17,146 nt of DNA, from contig JAITCP010000177.1 in NCBI GenBank assembly GCA_031283025.1, positions 1 through 17,146 of the forward strand. Direction: 5' to 3'. Origin of the DNA: Spirochaetaceae bacterium. GTDB taxonomy: Bacteria > Spirochaetota > Spirochaetia > Treponematales > Breznakiellaceae. This document shows positions 12,778 to 17,146 of the stretch, in pieces. The notes under the pieces are model-generated. The model saw only the letters and a list, made by a program, of their open reading frames with translations. It searched no databases and was not told the DNA's origin. Each line of letters starts with the position of its first letter. The first letter of the stretch is position 1. Position numbers and translations under genes: made by a program.

Positions 12778-14805
12778 ATGGATTCAGACTATTCTGCACA
12801 AAACATCCAGGTTCTTAAAGGTCTGGAAGCTGTACGCAAAAGGCCGGGTATGTATATCGGGACAACCGGTATAGACGGCCTTCACCACCTTGTATACGAG
12901 GTGGTAGACAACTCCGTAGACGAGGCCATGCAGGGCCACTGCGATGCGATTCTGGTTGTCCTGGAAGGGAACGATATTGTCCGGGTAGAGGACAATGGCC
13001 GGGGTATTCCCGTGGACATACACCCCACAGAAGGGGTCAGCGCCCTGGAACTGGTTATGACCAAGCTCCATGCGGGGGGCAAATTCGACAAAAAGTCCTA
13101 CAAGGTTTCCGGGGGCCTTCACGGCGTGGGGGTTTCTGTGGTAAACGCGCTGTCCGTCTGGTGCGAGGCATTTATCTTTACCGGTAACAAGGTGCATACC
13201 CAGCGGTACAAACAGGGCATAGCGGAAGGGCCCACGGAAGAAGCGGCGCCCTCCGGCCTTGCTCCCTGGGCAGAGGAGCGGCTTGCAGGCGCGGAGATCA
13301 CCACGGGGGCCGTTGCGCAAAGCGCCGCAAAAACTGTTACGCCGGGGGCGGCTTTAAACCTTGGCAGCCGGGGAACGGTGATCCGGTTTAAGGCAGACCC
13401 TTCAATCTTTGAAACCACAACCTACAACTTTGATATGCTTTCCAACCGGCTTAGGGAACTGGCCTTCCTTAACAAGGGCCTTAGAATCATCATTCGGGAT
13501 GAGCGGCTTTCTATTCCCAAGTTTCATGAATTCTGTTTTGAAGGGGGAGTAAAAAGTTTTGTGGAGTACCTTAACGAAAGCAAGACCGTACTCCACAAAG
13601 AGCCGGTTGTCTTTGAAGGAAGCCGTGAAGACCCCGCCCAGGGTTCGGTAGAAGTGGAATGTGCCATCCAGTACAACGACGGCTTTAACGAGATCATGTA
13701 TTCCTTTGTAAACGACATCAACACCCGTGAAGGGGGAACCCATCTGATGGGGTTCAAATCCGCCCTTACCAAAACGCTCAACGAATTCCTCAAAAAATCC
13801 AAACAGGCAAAAAAACTGGAAGAAGCCCTTTCCGGCGACGATGTGCGGGAAGGCCTTACGGCGGTGCTTTCCATCAAAGTTCCCAATCCCCAATTTGAAG
13901 GCCAGACCAAGGGCAAGTTGGGCAATTCAGAAGTAAAAGGGATTGTTGACTCAATCACCGGTGAACAGTTGGAACTGTTTTTTGATCAGCGCCCCGATGT
14001 AATTGCCAACATTCTGGAAAAATCCGTGCTGGCCGCCAGGGCACGGATAGCCGCCCGCCAGGCCAGGGATGCCACCCGCCGTAAAAATGCTATGGACAGC
14101 GCCGGCCTTCCGGGCAAACTGGCGGACTGTTCAGAGAAAGACCCCAGCCTGTGCGAACTGTTTATTGTAGAGGGAGACAGCGCCGGCGGCTCCGCCAAGG
14201 GAGGCCGCGACCGCCGCTATCAGGCGATACTTTCCCTTTTTGGGAAAATGCTCAATGTGGAAAAAACCCGCATAGAGAAAGTGGTAACCAACGAAAAACT
14301 GCAGCCCATCATCGCCAGTATAGGAGCCGGATGCGGCAGTAACTTTGATGCGGCCAAAATCCGCTACCACAAGATCGTCATCATGGCGGATGCGGACGTG
14401 GACGGCTCCCACATCAGAACCCTGCTCCTGACGTTCTTTTACCGTTACATGACGGAGCTGATCGAGCGGGGCCACGTGTACCTTGCCATGCCGCCGCTCT
14501 ACAAGGTTAGTTATGAAAAGAAAACTTTTTACGCTTATGACGATACGGAAAAAGACAGCCTCCTTTTGGAATCGGGCCGCGACCCGGAAAAGGTTGCTGT
14601 TCAGCGGTACAAGGGCCTGGGAGAGATGAACCCCGACCAACTTTGGGAAACTACCATGGATCCGGTGCGGCGGAACATAATCCAGGTTCATTTGGATGAT
14701 GCGGTAGAAGCGGAGCGAATCTTCAGTATCCTTATGGGGGAAAACGTTGCTCCCCGGCGGGAGTTTATTGAAGAAAACGCCCTGCTGGCAAATTTGGATG
14801 TGTAA
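12778..14805 (+). CDS. gyrB: DNA gyrase subunit B
   Basis: A 675-residue ATPase subunit of type II topoisomerase, which introduces negative supercoils together with GyrA. The GHKL ATPase domain is at the N-terminus: VLKGLEAVRKRPGMYIG, EVVDNSVDEA (Glu41, Asn45), EDNGRGIP (Asp72) and GGLHGVGVSVVNALS. The transducer follows; then the TOPRIM domain with EGDSAGGSAKGGRDRR (Glu465) and ADADVDGSHI (Asp538, 540, 542); and the C-terminal YKGLGEMNPDQLWETTMDP. Length is closer to short GyrB or ParE proteins than to E. coli GyrB, as it lacks the large TOPRIM insertion. GyrB is preferred from the overall signature and the DQLWETTMDP block, but ParE is not fully excluded. Odd features: about 45 extra residues at 152-196, and QAILSLFGKMLNVEK where QAILPL(K/R)GK is usual. 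proC follows after 4 nt. Confidence 0.92.
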   Translation: MDSDYSAQNIQVLKGLEAVRKRPGMYIGTTGIDGLHHLVYEVVDNSVDEAMQGHCDAILVVLEGNDIVRVEDNGRGIPVDIHPTEGVSALELVMTKLHAGGKFDKKSYKVSGGLHGVGVSVVNALSVWCEAFIFTGNKVHTQRYKQGIAEGPTEEAAPSGLAPWAEERLAGAEITTGAVAQSAAKTVTPGAALNLGSRGTVIRFKADPSIFETTTYNFDMLSNRLRELAFLNKGLRIIIRDERLSIPKFHEFCFEGGVKSFVEYLNESKTVLHKEPVVFEGSREDPAQGSVEVECAIQYNDGFNEIMYSFVNDINTREGGTHLMGFKSALTKTLNEFLKKSKQAKKLEEALSGDDVREGLTAVLSIKVPNPQFEGQTKGKLGNSEVKGIVDSITGEQLELFFDQRPDVIANILEKSVLAARARIAARQARDATRRKNAMDSAGLPGKLADCSEKDPSLCELFIVEGDSAGGSAKGGRDRRYQAILSLFGKMLNVEKTRIEKVVTNEKLQPIIASIGAGCGSNFDAAKIRYHKIVIMADADVDGSHIRTLLLTFFYRYMTELIERGHVYLAMPPLYKVSYEKKTFYAYDDTEKDSLLLESGRDPEKVAVQRYKGLGEMNPDQLWETTMDPVRRNIIQVHLDDAVEAERIFSILMGENVAPRREFIEENALLANLDV

Positions 14806-14809
14806 TACA

Positions 14810-15652
14810 ATGAAAACAATAGCCTGCATAGGCGCGGGAAACATGGGGGCCGCCCTTATGAAGGGCGCTGCCGGGAAGGCGCAGATCGGCTTTGCCGATA
14901 CCGACAAAGCAAAGGCAAAAGCTGCGGCCAGGGCCGTGAATGGTACGGTGTTTGCTTCCAATACAGAAGCGGCTAAAACCGGCGATTTTGTTTTTCTGGC
15001 GTTAAAGCCGCAAGTGTTGGCCGCGGTGCTGACGGAAATCGGCCCGGTGATCCGTGATCGGATGTCCTGCGGAAGTCCTGTGGCAGTAGTGTCCATGGCG
15101 GCAGGCTGGCCGATCAGCAAGATACAGGCCGTCATAGGAGGTTCGGGAGCCGATGCCCCCGCAGCCAAATCGCCGCAGGCATCGCTGCCCGTGGCGCGGA
15201 TCATGCCCAATACGCCGGCCCTTGTTTCACGGGGGATGATCGCCCTGAGCGTTTCCCCCCAATTCCCCCCGGAGAAACTTGCGGAACTGGAAGCGATACT
15301 TGGCGGCGCCGGATTGACGGATCGCCTTGAAGAAACCCATATGGATGCGGTAACAGGCCTTTCCGGATCGGGCCCCGCCTTTGTGTACCAGTTTATAGAA
15401 GCGATGGCGGACGGCGGGGTGCTGGCGGGCCTTCCACGGGACAAAGCGCTGCGTTATGCCGCCCAGACCGTCATGGGAGCCGCCGATATGGTGCTGCAAA
15501 CGGGGAAGCATCCGGGGGAATTAAAGGACATGGTCGCCTCCCCCGCCGGAACTACCATTCAGGGCCTGGCCGTGCTGGAACAGGGCGCTTTCCGGGGCAC
15601 AGTGATCTCCGCCGTGGAAGCCGCCTGGAAGCGGGCGCAGGAACTGGGGTAA
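14810..15652 (+). CDS. proC: Pyrroline-5-carboxylate reductase
   Basis: A 280-residue NAD(P)H-dependent enzyme for the last step of proline synthesis, reducing 1-pyrroline-5-carboxylate to L-proline. The N-terminal Rossmann fold begins CIGAGNMGAALMKG, with VFLALKPQVL next and MPNTPALVSRG at the domain edge. The C-terminal dimer domain has AVTGLSGSGPAFVYQFIEAM and the family signature around LKDMVASPAGTTIQGLAVLE. Extra residues at roughly 115-128 (Gly/Ala/Pro/Ser-rich) sit just before the PVARIMPNTPA strand, a tolerated surface position. ATG 14810 lies 4 nt after the gyrB stop; the longer frame from 14747 overlaps gyrB and adds no recognisable sequence. There is no strong Shine-Dalgarno sequence, so translation is probably coupled to gyrB. 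Confidence 0.95.
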   Translation: MKTIACIGAGNMGAALMKGAAGKAQIGFADTDKAKAKAAARAVNGTVFASNTEAAKTGDFVFLALKPQVLAAVLTEIGPVIRDRMSCGSPVAVVSMAAGWPISKIQAVIGGSGADAPAAKSPQASLPVARIMPNTPALVSRGMIALSVSPQFPPEKLAELEAILGGAGLTDRLEETHMDAVTGLSGSGPAFVYQFIEAMADGGVLAGLPRDKALRYAAQTVMGAADMVLQTGKHPGELKDMVASPAGTTIQGLAVLEQGAFRGTVISAVEAAWKRAQELG

Positions 15653-15707
15653 CTTGACCCAACCTTTTTCCCCGCTTCGGGATATGAAAATTTTTATTCG
15701 AAAGTCT

Positions 15708-15766
15708 GTTTTAATACCCCGGAGCTCTGCCTGCCTGCTGCAGACAGGCTCCGGCTGTATTAAAAC
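15708..15766. repeat. Nested 59-bp palindrome upstream of the SDR gene
   Basis: Outer arms GTTTTAATAC (15708-15717) and GTATTAAAAC (15757-15766) are perfect complements. Inside them CCGGAGC (15719-15725) pairs with GCTCCGG (15748-15754), and TCTGC (15726-15730) with GCAGA (15740-15744). The whole forms one long hairpin or cruciform. No T-run follows, so an intrinsic terminator for proC is not the best reading. It lies 35 bp before a TATAAT box and is a candidate regulator site. Confidence 0.65.
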
Positions 15767-15801
15767 AAATATTAATAAGGAAATGGTATTAAACCAGACG
15801 G

Positions 15802-15807
15802 TATAAT
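15802..15807 (+). promoter_or_regulatory. -10 box of the SDR gene
   Basis: A perfect TATAAT at 15802-15807. No good -35 hexamer sits 16-18 nt upstream (GGAAAT at 15779-15784), which would fit a promoter dependent on an activator. The transcript would begin near 15814, giving a leader of about 28 nt. Confidence 0.5.
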
Positions 15808-15830
15808 AAACATTCAGATAAGGAAGAAAA

Positions 15831-15839
15831 ATGAGGTAA
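15831..15839 (+). other. Two-codon minigene (ATG AGG TAA) overlapping the SDR ribosome site
   Basis: ATGAGGTAA begins at 15831 with AAGGAAG a few bases upstream (about 15820-15826). Its AGG codon forms the core of the GAGG Shine-Dalgarno sequence (15833-15836) for ATG 15842. A ribosome translating Met-Arg-stop would cover that site. It may be chance or a small translational control element. Confidence 0.35.
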
Positions 15840-15841
15840 TT

Positions 15842-16627
15842 ATGCATGATTTTGCCCTTGTTACCGGCGCAAGTTCCGGTATTGGCCTTGCAATAAGCGG
15901 CGAATTAGCGCGGCGCGGATACCCTCTTTTAATGGTGAGTAACGAAGAGGCAAAGCTCGCCGAAGCAGCAGCCTCTTTGCAGGCTGAATACCATGTGAAA
16001 ACAATAGCCCTCTATATGGATTTAGCGCAGAAAGACTCCGCGCACAAACTATTCAACTACAGTGAGACGAACAATTTAAAAATAGGCATAGTAGTAAATA
16101 ACGCCGGAATTTACTTTTTTAAGGATGTTACCAATACGCCGCCTGAACGTATAGAAACCGTAATAAATCTGCACATCCTTACCCCTGCCCTGCTTTGCAG
16201 GTTATTTGCACAGCAGATGATCAGCGAAGGAAGACGAGGCTATATTCTGAACATAGCATCCATTGCCGCACGCATGATGATGCTGGGCATTGCACTTTAC
16301 AGTTCCACCAAGAGCTTCTTACGCTGTTTTTCCCGTTCCATGCGCCTTGAAACTTTTGACCACGGAGTAAGCATTACTACGATTAGTCCGGGCGCGGCAG
16401 CCACCGGTCTGTATAATATGTCACCTCGTTATGTAAAACTCGGTGTTCGTTTTGGCTATATTATAACCCCCGAACGTCTTGCGTCGCTGGCGGTAAAAAA
16501 AATGTTTCAGCGCAAAGCGGAATACATCCCCGACGGATTTATTAATCGGCTGTTTATCCTTCTTGTCGCCGCAATACCGGAGGCGCTGGTTAGGCGAATA
16601 AAGAAGAAAATGGATACACCGCATTAA
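15842..16627 (+). CDS. Short-chain dehydrogenase/reductase (classical SDR)
   Basis: A 261-residue NAD(P)-dependent oxidoreductase. The cofactor-binding TGASSGIG lies at 8-15, NNAG at 86-89, catalytic Ser at 140 (LNIASIAA), and the catalytic pair at Tyr153 and Lys157 (YSSTK). ISPGAAATG follows, as in classical SDRs. The C-terminus (RLFILLVAAIPEALVRRIKKK) is hydrophobic then basic and may contact the membrane. The overall look is that of DltE/YqjQ-type SDRs of unknown substrate, so substrate and physiological role cannot be read from sequence. GAGG lies 5 nt before ATG 15842, supporting the start. It stands alone in its own unit, behind a -10 box, a two-codon minigene and a large palindrome. 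The downstream gene converges on it. Confidence 0.92.
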   Translation: MHDFALVTGASSGIGLAISGELARRGYPLLMVSNEEAKLAEAAASLQAEYHVKTIALYMDLAQKDSAHKLFNYSETNNLKIGIVVNNAGIYFFKDVTNTPPERIETVINLHILTPALLCRLFAQQMISEGRRGYILNIASIAARMMMLGIALYSSTKSFLRCFSRSMRLETFDHGVSITTISPGAAATGLYNMSPRYVKLGVRFGYIITPERLASLAVKKMFQRKAEYIPDGFINRLFILLVAAIPEALVRRIKKKMDTPH

Positions 16628-16672
16628 TGAACCTCGTCCTAAAGGAACCAGTCAGGCAATTATCGCCGTCAA

Positions 16673-17146
16673 TTAGTTGATCAACTTGGCCATAAACATT
16701 GCCCGGCCTTTGTTCTTGCCGTCAATAATGCCGAATTTGCGGAAAATATTTGTTACATGAAACGCGACGGCGCTGATGGATATAAAAAGACGCTCGCCAA
16801 TATCCTTGTTATCAAGCCCTTCTACCATCAACCGGGCAACTTCCTTTTCACGTTCCGTTAAACCATAAGAATTGAATGTCTTTTCACGCAGGGACGCGGG
16901 ATTAGCAGCCTTTTCCAGCAACGCGGTTTTTTCTTTAAGTTCCCTGTCTTTAATGACGGACAGCCGAAATAACATAAATGTAACCGACAATGCAAAGGCA
17001 ACCATACTGTATCTGGTTAAATCCAGCGAGTAATGCAGAGAAAAAGAATCAATAAGATCAATGACTGCGGTCAGGACGAAAATGCCAACGGCAACCAGCA
17101 GATTCCCCGGATAAGTATTAACCAATATACCGGCAAACTTTTTGCC
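16673..17146 (-). CDS. LuxR-type regulator with 7TM-DISM-like membrane segments (5' truncated)
   Basis: The frame is open to the window edge, so the N-terminus is missing; 157 residues are visible. Two membrane helices (NLLVAVGIFVLTAVIDLIDS and YSMVAFALSVTFMLFRLSVI) are followed by a short coiled linker (KDRELKEKTALLEKA) and a C-terminal LuxR/GerE helix-turn-helix: GLTEREKEVARLMVEGLDNKDIGERLFIS, then VAFHVTNIFRKFG. The helix pattern resembles the last helices of 7TMR-DISM sensor regions, which are often fused to kinases or, in spirochaetes and Bacteroidetes, directly to HTH domains. That would make it a one-component membrane receptor that binds DNA. Its targets are unknown. It converges on the SDR gene with a 45-bp gap and no evident terminator. 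Confidence 0.85.
   Translation of the reverse strand, partial: GKKFAGILVNTYPGNLLVAVGIFVLTAVIDLIDSFSLHYSLDLTRYSMVAFALSVTFMLFRLSVIKDRELKEKTALLEKAANPASLREKTFNSYGLTEREKEVARLMVEGLDNKDIGERLFISISAVAFHVTNIFRKFGIIDGKNKGRAMFMAKLIN

Noticed and set aside
14131..15444. A 437-codon minus-strand frame across gyrB and proC
   Set aside because: It is antisense to two intact conserved enzymes. Its composition (rich in Ala, Ser and Pro) is that of a shadow frame.
15671..15700. Possible intrinsic terminator after proC (CCCG, CTT, CGGG then A/T-rich)
   Set aside because: The stem is only 4 bp and the T-run is 8 bases away, too weak to call.
16675..16686. 12-bp perfect palindrome AGTTGATCAACT
   Set aside because: It lies inside the last codons of the LuxR-type gene. 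A palindrome of this size can arise by chance, and no partner site is visible.

Overview
The window reads as chromosomal DNA from a spirochaete, most probably a Treponema of the moderate-GC (about 50%) kind known from insect guts. This is inferred from the mix of genes: a GTP-type PEP carboxykinase, a NusG-domain-II/Gx-transporter pair, a PEGA-FGE membrane protein and a 7TM-LuxR regulator. No 16S rRNA or other decisive marker is present, so genus level is inference. Coding density is high, and no tRNA, rRNA, CRISPR array, transposase or prophage gene was found.

Layout. Bases 1-155 hold the AT-rich 3' end of an unrecognised, lysine-tailed protein gene, followed by about 320 bp without a gene. 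Bases 474-3071 are a leftward operon: a small conserved protein, a lipoprotein, a NusG domain II protein, a Gx-type membrane protein that resembles an ECF substrate-binding subunit, and a short membrane protein that resembles an EcfT/CbiQ subunit. An intergenic region with two related hairpins (3090-3202) separates this from the rightward genes: an unknown helical protein (3307-3774) and pckG (3867-5708), which has its own good promoter. pckG converges on a leftward operon (10582 to 5759) of two signal peptidase I genes, a hemW-like radical SAM gene and a soluble hybrid histidine kinase. A hairpin lies between the convergent ends.

From 10647 rightward come a membrane-anchored PEGA-FGE protein, smpB, gyrB, proC and an SDR oxidoreductase. 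The last gene, leftward and cut by the window edge, is a 7TM-LuxR type regulator.

Functionally this is mostly housekeeping: protein export, trans-translation, DNA topology, proline synthesis and C4/C3 carbon flow. Two sensory proteins and one uncharacterised membrane/lipoprotein cassette are mixed in. The points most worth a second look are: the lipoprotein-NusG II-Gx-EcfT-like cassette with no ATPase; the second signal peptidase, whose nucleophile serine is replaced by threonine; a recurring promoter layout in which a -10 box sits 5-7 nt before an ATG that lacks a Shine-Dalgarno sequence (apparent leaderless mRNAs, including two back-to-back promoters that share a -35 region); a four-armed palindromic element at 3090-3202; and a two-codon minigene plus operator-like palindromes in front of the SDR gene. 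Everything here comes from reading the sequence, with no database search.
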